Shown here: piece by piece, positions 11,940-22,951 of the stretch
Position numbering within the stretch: position 1 is the first letter of the stretch
How the letters are laid out: each line of letters opens with the position of its first letter
NCBI GenBank assembly: GCA_965153355.1
Contig: OZ231126.1
Span: 51,026,001 to 51,090,000, forward strand
Direction of reading: 5' to 3'
Source: Flaccisagitta enflata
Taxonomy: Eukaryota > Chaetognatha > Sagittoidea > Aphragmophora
Length of the DNA: 64,000 nucleotides
Notes under the pieces: model-generated
Seen by the model: only the letters and a program-made list of their open reading frames with translations
What the model was told of the DNA's origin: nothing
The model's database searches: none
Position numbers and translations under genes: made by a program

Positions 11940-12914
11940 TAACCTTGGCGTCATAAAAAATGGCGGATTTTTAAAATCTATTTCAACAAACTTAATTTAA
12001 AAGAAACCAAGGAAAATTGGTGATGTCTAGAAAGCTCTTTGAAAGATCTTTCATTTGAGTTGTGTCGCAAAATTGTCGCTCAAATGGTTTAGAAGCTACA
12101 TCAATTTGAAAATCACTTCTCTTTTTTCACCCTTACGGTGTGTCAGCGATCATAACTTAAACATAATCTCTTAAAAACCGTACTTAACCTTATCCAATTA
12201 AGATAAAATTTGATGTGGTGGTACACCATACCTGCCTTTAACAGCTCCTAAAATTTCATCCAAATCGGACAACTTTTACTATCATTTTCACCATGCGAAA
12301 GATTTTGATGTTGGTTTGCAAAACTGTTGTTTGAAAGAATCAGTGATTGGATTTTATTCAGCGTTTTGTTCATGAATATATGGTTAAAATTGTGAAAAAT
12401 CTATGACAGTTTTAGAGTGCTTTCAAAGTTCTATATTTAGGGCCCTCTCCCAAAGAAGTAAACTGGGTGTGAGCTCAAATAATTCAGAAATAAACAAGTT
12501 TTTTTTTGAAATTGCATCATTTTTCAAGAATTTGGATGAGGGTTAGTAAAGGAACATGCAAAAACCAGAGTAAAAAATTTCCGATTCTCACAAAAATTGA
12601 ACCGGTATCAGTAGACACACAATTTAGACATCACTGAAAATTTGAAGGCAATCAGACAAAATCTTCTATCATTTTGGTAATAATGAAATTATTAGCAGAC
12701 TTTTTTAATGACACACCGTAAGGGTAAAAAAATAGAGGTTTTCTTTAAATCACTGTAATTTCTAAACGGTTTGAGCTACTATGTCCAGACACGACTCAAA
12801 TGAAAGATCTTTCAAAGAGCTTTCCAACCATCACCGATTTTCCTTAGTTTCTTTTGAATTAAGATGGTTAAAATAGGTTTTAAAAATCCGCCATTTTTTA
12901 TGACGCCAAGGTTA
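11940..12914. mobile_element. Fold-back element with ~210-bp inverted arms
   Basis: The left arm TAACCTTGGCGTCATAAAAA (11940 to ~12150) is matched inverted by 12705-12914, ending ggcgtc's complement gacgccaaggtta. The inner arm boundary reads cccttacggtgtgtca and its complement tgacacaccgtaaggg. About 550 bp lies between the arms. No coding capacity and no clear target duplication, so the class is unknown. Confidence 0.75.
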
Positions 12915-12945
12915 CTTTACTATTAAAGATCTAATAAGGACATGA

Positions 12946-13030
12946 GCCTTGGGAGCTCTAACTGGTGTTTCATCCGGACCCCTCACAGCTATCCTTAAAA
13001 TTATCAAAATTCACCTCAAACCTTACCACA
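12946..13030 (+). repeat. Dispersed repeat shared with 50770-50850
   Basis: The string ggagctctaactggtgttt, followed by atccggaccc and tcaca, occurs in both places in the same orientation. Confidence 0.6.
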
Positions 13031-13457
13031 AAGCTGCTCAATAGATTCATATCAACAGCTCAATAGATTCATATCAACAGCAAGAAAAATCTGTAATTGT
13101 CGGTTATTTGTGAAATGTGTAAGTGACAAGAAAGAGTACCAAACGAGTATGCTGAATGCCCCAAGTCCCTCACACCCATCTGATCTCCCCATTGTAAAAT
13201 GCTCATGACACCCATAACCTTAAATCAAGATCCATCCCACTTATCAATGTACATCCACCAAGTAACTCTGAGTCAACCCCAAACTCTTAAGAATATATCA
13301 GACACAGATTCGAAAGTGGCAGTAGTAAAAACTATGAATGGTATCATATTCGTCATCAAAATGACAGTAGCAAACCGCAACACACGAGAGTCAACTATCT
13401 ACAATAGTTTAAGACAAAGAAGAAAGGAAAAAAAAAATAGATAATGAAAAACAAACA

Positions 13458-14156
13458 CTAGTCTTCCACATTTTCCAATTGCAATTTGGCGTAGGCGGCA
13501 AGACGACGAACAACCTCATTTTGAGTCTCACCATTTAGGCAGCTTGCAAAAAATTTTCTGCCACGTTTATGAAATATTTCAGTGATATTCGGAAAAGACA
13601 ATTGTTGGCGTAGGAACCTAGTGCTCTCCCATCGGTGAAAAGAAAATATACGTCGTATTGCATTATTCAGAGCAACATTACAGTCATTCAACTCCGAATT
13701 AGGAATTACTTTAACTTCCGCGGTTTGAGTAAGGGCAGAGACGCAGTTAGTGTATAACAAATTCATAAGCACTAATTCATTTGGCTTTTGAGTCGCAGAG
13801 AGTAACGAGTTAAGTGATCGGTAAAAATTAGAAAGTTCCTGCTTGCAGGAAAAAGTCAATTTTGCGCCGGCAACAACTGTGGCACCCAGATATCGCCAAT
13901 GAGGAACAAATTCAAGCGGCTCGTTATAGAGAATCAAAGGAGTAATACTCTTACCTTTCATGTCACCAAAGATAAGGACTTTTGACTTTTTTGTATTAAA
14001 AGTTAAACAGAATTCTTTACAAAATTCAGTACATATTTCTAGCATTTTTTGCATGGAACCTCGGGTAGGGGCAATAAGACACATGTCATCTGCATACATT
14101 AAACAAGCTAGAAACAAATCAATCATGTGACATCCGACGCCGTATCTACGTAAACG
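13458..14156 (-). pseudogene. LINE reverse transcriptase, C-terminal part (YADD motif)
   Basis: The frame resumes right after the MITE with RYGVGCHMIDLFLACL and the catalytic YADD box (motif C), then a thumb-like region with FNTKKSKVLIFGD (the usual position of motif D/E) and a C-terminal segment ending at a stop. Removing the inserted MITE plus one copy of its target duplication removes 543 bp, a multiple of three. This joins the piece in frame to 14692-14909. Confidence 0.85.
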
Positions 14157-14691
14157 CAGGGTGGCAGAAACAGGGGCACACTTGGCACATTGTGCCTCGG
14201 AACTATAGCTCAAAAGTCGGACTTATAGATTTGATTATAAAAATAATTTCGGGGATGAGGGAAAACAAGGCTGGATACACGGCTACCCCAGTCGCGTGCG
14301 GGTGGGCAGGGGCCATAATTGAGGTCACTCCATCATTTGGGCAGGAGCAGTGAGGCCAAAAACCGCAAAAACCCAAAAAAAGTAAAGTGTGACGGACCGA
14401 CGGACGGACGGACCGACGGACCGACGGACGGACCGACAAAGCGGGTTGTAGAGTCGCGTAGCACGCGACTAAAAAAGAAAAAAGAAGGAAAAACTCTGGA
14501 TTTAAAGGGCTCAAGGTTTAATCTTTTATTATTTTGATGTAGCTTGTAGGAACTCTTTGATTCTATGAAATAAAATCTAAGATGCAGTAGTTTAGTACAA
14601 TATTTGTACTATGATAGTGGACTTTCAAAAGTCGGACTTATAGCGCAGCAAAAAGTTGTGCCTCGGACCTATGGAATTTTCTGCCACCCTG
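14157..14691. mobile_element. hAT-type MITE inserted in the LINE reverse transcriptase
   Basis: Perfect 14-bp inverted repeats CAGGGTGGCAGAAA and TTTCTGCCACCCTG bound 535 bp and are flanked by the 8-bp duplication cgtaaacg (14149-14156 and 14692-14699). Subterminal blocks gtgcctcgga and aaaagtcggacttatag occur near both ends. A hairpin element (14263-14470) is nested inside. It carries no transposase. Confidence 0.92.
14263..14470 (+). mobile_element. GTCGCG-hairpin element (full copy, nested in hAT MITE)
   Basis: The left end is aacaaggctggatacacgg, then AGTCGCGTGCGGGTGGGCAG. The middle has ccatcatttgggcaggagca and an A-rich stretch, then a ggaccgacggac minisatellite. The right end is a hairpin whose complement reads AGTCGCGTGCTACGCGACT, followed by an A-run. 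The left motif AGTCGCGTGC is identical to the hairpin's first arm. Confidence 0.8.
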
Positions 14692-14909
14692 CGTAAACGT
14701 TTGATCAGTTCATCCATATAAATCGTGAATATTTTTGGGCTTAAAACGCCCCCCTGTTTTGTCCCAGTCAAAACTTGAAAGTATTCACTTAAGGTTTGTC
14801 TCCACAAAACTCGAACCTTCATATTTAGGTACCAATAGATTATCAGATTCAAAAAACATAAAGGTGCATTTCGATCCATAAGCTTGAGAAATATTCCGTA
14901 GTGTGAGAC
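14692..14909 (-). pseudogene. LINE reverse transcriptase, middle part
   Basis: The frame DTVSHYGIFLKLMDRNAPL is followed by TGTKQGGVLSPKIF (motif B, QGGVLSP) and MDELIKRLR, where the MITE interrupts it. The join to the preceding piece is damaged: the first catalytic Asp of motif A is absent, consistent with a small deletion plus a frame change near 14910. Confidence 0.8.
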
Positions 14910-14913
14910 TGTG

Positions 14914-15849
14914 TCAAAAACTTACAAGAACATTAGATCCATGTGAGACGTAATAATTAACGCATTCTCTTAAAACGTAAATTGCGTGAGCGGCGGACTG
15001 TTTTCGTTTGTAACCAAATTGAAGATTGTCGGTTTCCAAATAGTGACCAAATTTGTTCATTAAAAGATATTCAAAGAGTTGTAAAAGGATAGGTCCAAGC
15101 GTTATAGGACGATAGTTACCGGAACTCGTATGATCACCATTTGAATCTTTGATAATTGGAGTTATATTTCCCAATAAAAAATCGTGGGGCATGTAAGAAT
15201 GGGAGAGTAAGCCATTGAAGAGAAGATGGAGATAGCAGAGTAATTCTGTGCATCCATTGAATATGTGCTCAGCCTTAATAAAAGTGCTCGTGGCTTTACC
15301 TACCCTAAGGCTAAAAACGGCATCTAACATATCCGTCCATGAGAAAAGATAAGACTCTAACGATTCATGACATCGACCCTGGTAGTAATGAGTGTATTTA
15401 TGATTAAATTGCTCATGAAGATTATCATCAGAGACAGAACGTTTGTAAACACTTTGATATACATTTGCAAAACGATCAGCTATGTCTTTGTGGTTGATAC
15501 ATCCATCAATCATGGAACTAAACGAGCGCGTATTACCATTCAGACTACTCCAGTTTTTCCAAAATGTATTCGTATCTTTATTAAGTAAATTGCTACTTAG
15601 TTCGGAAGACATACTACTGCTACTTTCGTTTTTACTTTTGCGTAAAAATTGCTTGTAAGCGTAATTTGAACGTTGTTTTTCATCAAATATTGGACCGGAA
15701 CGTGGACAGTTACTATTTTTCCACAATCTATGAGCATCAACAGATTTTTCCTTCAATGCAGTAAGTTCAGAGGACCAAAAAGGTTTAGAAAGTCCGTGTT
15801 TTTTGCGGGGTAATGTATCATCAGCTACTGCTATGGCAAGTACAATATC
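14914..15849 (-). pseudogene. LINE reverse transcriptase, N-terminal part
   Basis: It starts near IVLAIAVADDTLPRKKHG, includes the FW..EL..LK block typical of the linker to the RT, and then ITPIIKD plus SGNYRPITLGPI, the usual fingers region. It ends near GYKRKQSAAHAIYVLRE. The change of frame to the endonuclease piece near 15849 looks like a one-base indel. Confidence 0.8.
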
Positions 15850-15850
15850 A

Positions 15851-16561
15851 TTATAAAATTTTCTCTAATGCAATCAGACAATCACAGTTATTGCAAAGCG
15901 TGGAATTGTGATTTAAAGCATGAAAGGGGACAATGATACCTCGAAGCGCCGTAAGCATGGAATTTCTATAAGTATCAAGTTCATTACTAGACAGTGAGGC
16001 CCATGGTATATAATTCGTAACATTTGATTCCTCTTTTAAAAAATCAGTTATTTTCAAACTAACACTAATTTCTACTGGCAAGTGATCTGACACGTTGTCT
16101 GGTGGATGCAAAATTTCACTGTATTCGATAATGTGCGTGAGTGATCTACTAATCAATATACCATCAATTAGAGTGTAAGAACCTCTTTTAGTATCAAATC
16201 GTGTATAGTCATGGTTCATATCAAAATCATTGATAAAGGAATAATTCGTGACAAGGTCAAAATTGTTCATCATTAAATGAATCAAGGAAGAGTAAGGATG
16301 GGATGAATTGTATAAGTTACAATTTAAGTCCATAAAAAGAATAAATTTGTGTGATTGATTTTTCTGCATTACATTCTCAATAAATGCGACAGTATTTCTA
16401 TAATCTACCAATTGTTCCGCATTACCATCTGTCTTGTAATAAGGCATATAAGCATTGATCAAAAGAATTTTCTCATCTTTTGTGCTCAACTCTAAAACAG
16501 TTACTCGATCATGACCATAGTCTTTATTCCATAAATAACTTGAAAAATGATTCGACTCTAC
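15851..16561 (-). pseudogene. LINE APE-type endonuclease domain
   Basis: Open from just after a stop at 16562. Visible motifs: DRVTVLEL, then INAYMPYYK (the N-A-Y/H-x-P motif), FILFMDLNCNLY (D-L-N metal/catalytic motif, normally GDFN), SYTLIDGILIS (the S/T-x-I-D motif) and SDHLPVEI (SDH catalytic motif). The catalytic residues are present, but the 5' part of the domain is out of frame and the element is inactive. Confidence 0.85.
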
Positions 16562-16642
16562 CTATTATTTTTCAATTCAAACAATGGAGTGGGAGTTATT
16601 GTTTCTAAACAGATGTTTTTTTAAAGGAAGAAAGCATGCCGC

Positions 16643-16888
16643 TTAGGAGGAAATCCACTGCAATGCGCGGGGCCCCAGGGTGTGCTGGACTGGGTCACAG
16701 TGTGGCCCTGCTGGGTTAGTGACTTCGGGGGCCCTTTTGCCTCCTTGTGTGTGGACTTTTGGTGCCTGGCTGTTGGGGGTTGACATGACCGCCGCCGTGG
16801 CTCCTTTCTTTACATTGCTTCTATCTTTAGTCTTCCACCTGTTAAGTCTCCACCTCTGTCTACCGACAGAGATGCAGATTTTCATCAC
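16643..16888 (-). other. Short open frame 5' of the LINE, possibly its 5' region
   Basis: An 81-codon frame, Pro/Gly/Lys-rich, with no known motif. Its position just upstream of the endonuclease makes a link to LINE ORF1 or 5' UTR possible but unproven. Confidence 0.25.
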
Positions 16889-16969
16889 CTGTCGTTACTA
16901 TCCAGCATAACTTCTCTCTTGTGTTGCTTCTTCCAGATTTCATTTTTTTACTAGACTTTTGCCTTCCAG

Positions 16970-17560
16970 TTTCAAGGGTTTATCCCATAATGGTTGTCTC
17001 CCTCAATGGACGAATTTAGACTAGTTATTTATTATCGTTTCATTGTTTATTTAAATGACTCACTGACAACTGACTGACTCAACTATTTATTCAAGCGCTC
17101 TTTTGATGCTTATCTAAAGGACTCACTGACAACTGACTAACTTTACTATTTATTCGCACGTTCTTTTCCAGTTTCAAGGGCCTGGACCCATGATGTTTGA
17201 TTCCCTAAGTGGACGAATTTAGAATAGTTATTTATTCTCGCTTCGTCGATTATTTTAATGACTCATTACTAACTTACTGACTATACTATTTATTTCCGTG
17301 ACTGTTTTGATTTCTGGTCATTTTGTCTGTTGCCTCCAGCATAATTTAGAATAGCTATTTATTCTCGCTTCGTTGATTATTTAAACAACTTACTACTACC
17401 TGACTGACTATGCTATTTATTTCCATGCCTGTTTTGATTTCTAGTCATTTTGAGCGTTACCTCCAGTTTGCGCCTTACATGGTTACCACTTTAGTACCAA
17501 CTTACTGACTCAGAACTATTATTTATTAATGATTCATTGCTCTATTAACCTATTGGATTT
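16970..17560 (+). repeat. Degenerate tandem repeat block
   Basis: Phrases such as gactcactgacaactgact, atttagaatagttatttatt and tccagtttcaaggg recur at irregular 90-190 bp spacing. It may be the 5' UTR repeat array of the adjacent LINE. Confidence 0.6.
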
Positions 17561-17659
17561 AATCAGAACAGGAATTCTTAGTGCGCCTGAATGCCTTTCC
17601 AACACAAGAGAGAGGTACTACATTTCAACTTGGTCAATAAATAAGCACACACACACACA

Positions 17660-20130
17660 CAGTATATGGTTATTTTAATAAGATAAATCTTGTAGATTCT
17701 TACTCATTTGAACTAAATTAAATAATCTTTTTATCATGCTGAAATCTTCATGGGACCTTTGTTGTTGTGTGGCAAAATTCACTACATCAAGCGCTCTCAT
17801 ATTCATTCTTTGAAACTTACCACTTAACCTAGCCTTGTTCCTTTTGTCAGAAATGTGCTAAAAAAGTGAGTTACCATTGCCAGTTGTGAAGCCAAATGTG
17901 ATCTATTTCATAAATACATGAGCAACAATAGTCAAATGACGAGAATATTGCGACCATGGTATATTCAAAAACTTATCAGCGTTTGCTGCATAGGCAGATG
18001 CTAGCGGCTTTTGTACAGAAAGAAAATCAAATGCCCAAATCAAGCCGTTCTGTGTAAGAAAATAAGCAAATGTGCGTGACTTTGAAGCAGTTTTCAGACG
18101 CAACATCTTTACGTCTTTCCTTTTATTGTTAATTGTACGCCTTTTAGAAAATAAAGCACATGTACCATGTCGAATTGCCCAAATCTCCCGTCTTAAAGTT
18201 AAAGGACAAACGATGTACATTGCGTGCATCGTTTTGAAAAATAAAATAAATAAGAATGTTTTGAAAGAAAAAAAAACAGAGCTTTTCTGAATCGATTTAA
18301 TTTCAAATCAAGAGGAAGAGAAATTGAAATTGTCGCGTACCGCGTCCATCCAGCTGGACCATTCTTGATAAACGATGACGGTCGTTGTGAAATTACTACA
18401 CGACCGATTAACACATTACAACATAAATACATAACATGCTTAAACGTAAACAAAGTGACCCAATTGTCGGCTAGAATCAACCTATACTTTGAAACGTCCA
18501 GACCCAATATGTTTACGGTCGTCTATACCGTGCAATACGACGGGGCGTTTTTTTTTCTTCTTGGTAAATGCTAAACGAAAGTCTCATATAACGGTCCTAC
18601 AAATCGTTCTGCCCTTCTTTTTTTACAGATCTTGTTAGGATGAGATGAAAAAGCTATGGGTTTTTTCGTAGTAAAAAACAATGTTTAGTACGAACCTTGC
18701 AATTGATGAAAGTGTCAGGCAAAAAAAAAAAAAAAGAGCATGAATCGCCCAAAGTCAAAAATCATTTTTGAGGAGAGTCTTCGGCTAGATTTACCTGTCA
18801 ATAACTATCATATTCTTGAAAGGTGTTCCCAGGAGACAACATCATCGTTATTTAGGTAACTAATATTCTTTTTCGTTTTGGACTACTGTTAATTGCAGGA
18901 TTTTTTACAAATTTTACATCGAATTTGGTCAAAATGCAAACTGGGATGTCTTCATCATCTGTTGCCATTTAAAACACAATTGACGTGATTTTTCAACAAC
19001 TCAAATTTGTTTTTAATCAAAATAAGCTCTTTATATCATTTTTTTATTATGAAAATTGTGGCTTTTTTGTTGATTCGGTTAGTGGATTTTTTAAAGAAAG
19101 ATATTTCCGTCATTTTTTTAGATTCTTTTTGGGCAAATGAAAAGATATTTGTTCAAACAGGGATCACAGGTTCCAATTTTTTATTAGAAAATAGTAACGG
19201 TACTTGTATCCATGCAGCAATGCCCTGCATCACTTGGAGATGTAACAAAGAAGCAAAATATATCAGAATGGTTAATTTACAAAACGGGAAAGCATGTTTA
19301 TTACTTTTAAAAAATCAACGCAAATGTTTTGTTTCGTGAAAAATGCAAGCTTGGTCATACATCAATGACAAAAACGTCCATCATATCTCCTCTTTTTGCC
19401 ATGTACTGAAACAGAAATAACACAAATGAATAAAGATCGATTATGCATAGTATGCATCATGCTTGTAAGCTATTTGGAAAAGATATTCCATATGGTACAT
19501 CATGATAAATACGCACGAAAATGTAGATGTCTTTTTGTTTCGTGGCGAAATGTGCAAATTCTTATGTCAAGTGGGAATCTTTCTTTTTGGTCATGTCGAT
19601 ATTATCTTTCAAACAATTTCGCTTCATAACACTCTCTCTCTCTCTTTCTCTTTCTCTCTCTCTCTGAATGTTTTCTTAGGCTGCACAATGTTGAAAGCCA
19701 GAAGGGTTTACTGCGTACTAACAGTTTTATACTGGAAATGGAGAATGTATGTTGAAAATGTTACATGTTTAAAACATTACATTGATTTTTTATTTTTGTT
19801 ATTGGGTCGTAACACTTAGAACGATTATACTTTTTAAAAAAATCATTCTTTTGAGGAAAATTTTTGAAATGATTCCATTTTTGAAATCAGGTCTTCACAC
19901 TCACAGTCTTTCCATGGCCATGTAATGCATAATTGCTCGTCATGATTTTTTTCACTATAATGAAACCATTCTCATCAATGATACTGGCTGATCAAAAAAG
20001 ATAAAAGAATAGAGCTCAAACATATATGTTGGGCATATTTTTGTTACTTTTGACCATTATATCATAACACTTCATAAGCCTAGAAATTAGAATGCGTAGA
20101 CACCCCTCAAACTGAGTTCACTTTTTACTA
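17660..20130. other. AT-rich region, no recognised gene
   Basis: It contains a short (AC)n at 17647 and several frames of 60-110 codons on both strands (for example 17903-18229 - and 19007-19339 +). None has a motif, splice context or conservation visible here. I leave them as unassigned. Confidence 0.5.
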
Positions 20131-20131
20131 A

Positions 20132-20719
20132 AGGGTGTATCATGCCAAATTAGATATAAGAAAACGATGGCATTCTGTTTCTAAAAGTGCAAAAATAATT
20201 TTGAAAAAACATTCAAGGAGCACATGAGCTCCGTTTTTTGTGTAAAAATTTCATGGGTCTGGGTCAAATATTCTAGCCACAACATCAATTTGAAATAGAT
20301 TGAGCATTTTGAGGAGAAGCACTTTTGACATGATTTTTATTCTGAAAGGTTTTTCTTTAAATTGCTCTCATTTCTAAAGGGCTTAAGTTACAGATGCCAG
20401 ATTGGTTCCAAATTAAAGCTTATCAAATTTTCTTTAATTCGAGACCAATCTGGCATATGTGGCTCAAGCCGATTAGAAATGAGAGCAATTCAAAGAAAAA
20501 CTTTCAGCATTAAAATTATGTCTAAAAAGTTTCTCCTCAAAATGCTCAGTTCACTTCAAATTGATGTTGTGACTAGAATATTTGACCCAGACCCATGAAA
20601 GTTTTACACAAAAAACCGGAGCTTATATGCTCTTTGAATCTTTTTTCAGAACTATTTTTTGCATTTTTAGAAGCAGAATGCCATCGTTTTCTTATATCTG
20701 ATTTGGCATGATACACCCT
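20132..20719. mobile_element. Near-complete palindromic fold-back element (588 bp)
   Basis: The left arm AGGGTGTATCATGCCAAAT from 20132 is mirrored by the right arm ending ATTTGGCATGATACACCCT at 20719. Pairing continues almost to the centre near 20425 (gccagattggt / accaatctggc). Arms of ~270 bp and a loop of only a few tens of bases mean a transcript would form a long dsRNA hairpin. The target duplication is unclear. Confidence 0.85.
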
Positions 20720-21036
20720 GTAATTACTCCTTATCCTTCCAAATTACATGATATTATCCCCACTCATCTTTCTACTGATAAATTCCAAGTCTGTTCTTTT
20801 TGCGAATCCAACTTGCTCAACTTAAGCAAAGGTCTACCGATTGAATAAAAAATGACAGGCATAATTGGAAGTATGAATTTGGTTATTTCAATAATTGCAG
20901 CGTTTCGTTGTATCATTTTCTGTTGAAGTGATTTTTTTTCCATTGGACCGAAAAAGAAAGGTTGGAAGCTCGATTAAAAAGTGTTTATGTACGAAAATTT
21001 CCGGAAATAGAAAGAGGCATTGTCATAGAGAAGAGG

Positions 21037-21301
21037 TCAGGAAGATTCCGGGATGCCAAGAATTGCGCGAAATATTTTAGGCACTACAGACTTTACGCCG
21101 AACCCGAATAATGTCCAAAATAGAATAAAGCCCAAGGTTTTGCCCACTTTGGCGACTACGCCTACCGGCCGCGTGTACGAAGTCTCGTACGACTTTTCTA
21201 ACGTCCCGTATTCCGCATCGTCTTTTATTTTTTCCAGCGGCTGAGGAACGAGTTCACGATCCACGCCGCTAGAGGACCCCGAATCCGGAGACAGGCTCTT
21301 A
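21037..21301 (-). CDS. Small membrane protein, paralog A (last exon; 87 codons)
   Basis: On the - strand the acceptor tctctctcacag is followed by T, completing a split codon, then KSLSPDSGSSSGVD and the family core: GTLEKSYETSYTRPVGVVAK, then a hydrophobic segment (GFILFWTLFGFGV), then VPKIFRAILGIPESS and a stop. The entry phase equals that of paralogs B and C. The core resembles B/C over ~60 residues, but the acidic N-terminal part differs and the MADxGNWSD motif is replaced by an unrelated acidic stretch. No first exon could be identified. The polypyrimidine tract of this acceptor is an 85-unit (GA)n read as (CT)n. Confidence 0.75.
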
Positions 21302-21302
21302 C

Positions 21303-21480
<178 letters not shown>

Positions 21481-21496
21481 TTGTGTGTTATGTTAA

Positions 21497-22951
21497 TCAT
21501 ACACCGGAAATGAATAACGTGAGTGGTGATAAATAGCGGAATCCTGTTTGAAGAAAAGTGAATAAGTGGCTTCTCCTGCATAACAATGCATAGTTTTCGT
21601 CATCAATTGACTTAAAAATCGCATCAGTAACTAGTTTAGATATCAGATTAAAATGAATTTCTTCGATTACTTGCAGTTCTTTTTTATTTTTCAAATTTTT
21701 TTGCAAAATTTCAAGTTTTTTAATACTAATGGAAAAGGCTTCCTGATTGGCAATCAATGACCATGTCTAAAATCTGTTTAAATTAGATTTCAGATTATGT
21801 TTGCAATTATTTTTTGTATATCATCCCATCCAAAAAACGCTTTTTCTTTTCCTCAGACGGATGAAACAATGTTTAACGATTTCTCTTGTCTACAGTGGGA
21901 GCTATGCCACAAACAGAAAACTTTTTGAAGACGAAAATTTTATGTGGGGAAAAAAAACAAGAATTTGGATCATTTTAAAAATCAAATTTTTCATCATTAT
22001 CAGGAAGAGAATTGTTTTAGCTTTCATTTGATATATACATGGTAGGATTTGAGAAATTTGTGCATTTCAATAAATATCTCTGTGATAATATGTTCGTTAA
22101 CTAATTAAAAACGTTCTTAATTGAAGGTTAAAAAGTGCGTTTAAATTAAGAACAATTTAAGAACGTTCAAGCCTTGAAAATGCTTAAGATTTAAGAACAT
22201 TGAAGGCTTGCCCAAAAATGATGTTCTTATAAAAAAAAGTGTACTTGTTGGCCCTGTATCCGGCCTTGTTAAATTCAACTTAAGGTCGTTAGTAACACTT
22301 GAGTCAGAACTTTTCCTATTTTCTTCAATCTCTAGTCTCACTCTCAATTTTTTGTCGGACATCAGGAATGATTAGATTTGGATAAAAAATGCTCAGAGAA
22401 TAATAGTCTCGAATCGACTGAAATCTTTTGTGGAGTTTTCGTCTACAAACAGTTTTCCATATGTGACATTCCACCCACTGTCTAGTGGATAAGATATGGA
22501 AAAGATGTGCTTAATGTTGATATCAAGGATATGATAGGAACTATGAAAGTTTAAAATGAGAAGGAAACGGTGATTCATGGTGAAAGTGAAATAAATGGCC
22601 TGTATGTGAGTTGGTCTCAAATCTCACGCGATATTCAGTTTTTTAGTAATCCGTTCTAAGCTCGCAGAAATTGCCATCTTGATTTTGCGATTATTACAAC
22701 GTTCAACGGAATTTTGGCTGCTGCAAATTCTATCAGCTTAGAACATCAATCACAAAGGGCACCATAGGGTTAGGGCAATACAAAGTTACTGAACACTCTT
22801 CCGCAATTTTCGACGCATTAGCATTAGAAATTCCATCATGAAATAGCATAAAAGTGGCTGTTAACCTTTCAGCAAGTTCATAAGATAATGATATAGAAGA
22901 TAGTGCGTAACTACGTACGCTGTCAGCAAAGATTATTTGAAAGCGCGTCAT
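21497..22951 (-). other. Region 5' of paralog A with unassigned open frames
   Basis: Three - strand frames have fairly non-repetitive composition: 21497-21757 (charged helical, EAFSISIKKLEILQKNLKNK), 22141-22362, and 22733-22951 (SYELAERLTATFMLFHDG, ending at a stop). They may be exons or remnants. No splice logic links them to paralog A, and I assign no function. Confidence 0.25.
22080..22245 (+). repeat. Dispersed repeat (inverted copy at 53390-53515)
   Basis: The string aattaagaacgttcttaatt with ggttaaaaagtgcgttt and aaggcttgcccaaa is found in complement near 53395-53515. Each copy contains its own short inverted AAGAACGTTCTT blocks. Confidence 0.7.

Larger units (their letters stand above)
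13458..16561 (-). mobile_element. Degenerate non-LTR (LINE) retrotransposon, endonuclease + reverse transcriptase
   Basis: Read on the - strand, an APE-type endonuclease region is followed by a reverse transcriptase, the standard order for LINE second open frames. The pieces lie in three frames and are interrupted by a MITE (14157-14691). The last codons before the stop at 13458 read KLQLENVED. I see no poly-A tail. Weakly similar coding continues 5' of 16561 in shifted frames (AVDFLLSGMLSSFKKTSV), so the element probably begins above 16.6 kb. A frame at 16643-16888 could be its 5' part, but this is unproven. A CR1/Jockey-like clade is possible, not established. Confidence 0.85.

Noticed and set aside
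14263-14470. Classification of the GTCGCG-hairpin element as a Helitron
   Set aside because: The 3' hairpin and CTAA look suggestive, but the hairpin abuts the end, an A-run rather than T follows, and no TC 5' end is seen.
14263-14470. Hairpin plus A/T run as a bacterial-type terminator
   Set aside because: The sequence is animal nuclear DNA and the hairpins are the ends of dispersed elements.
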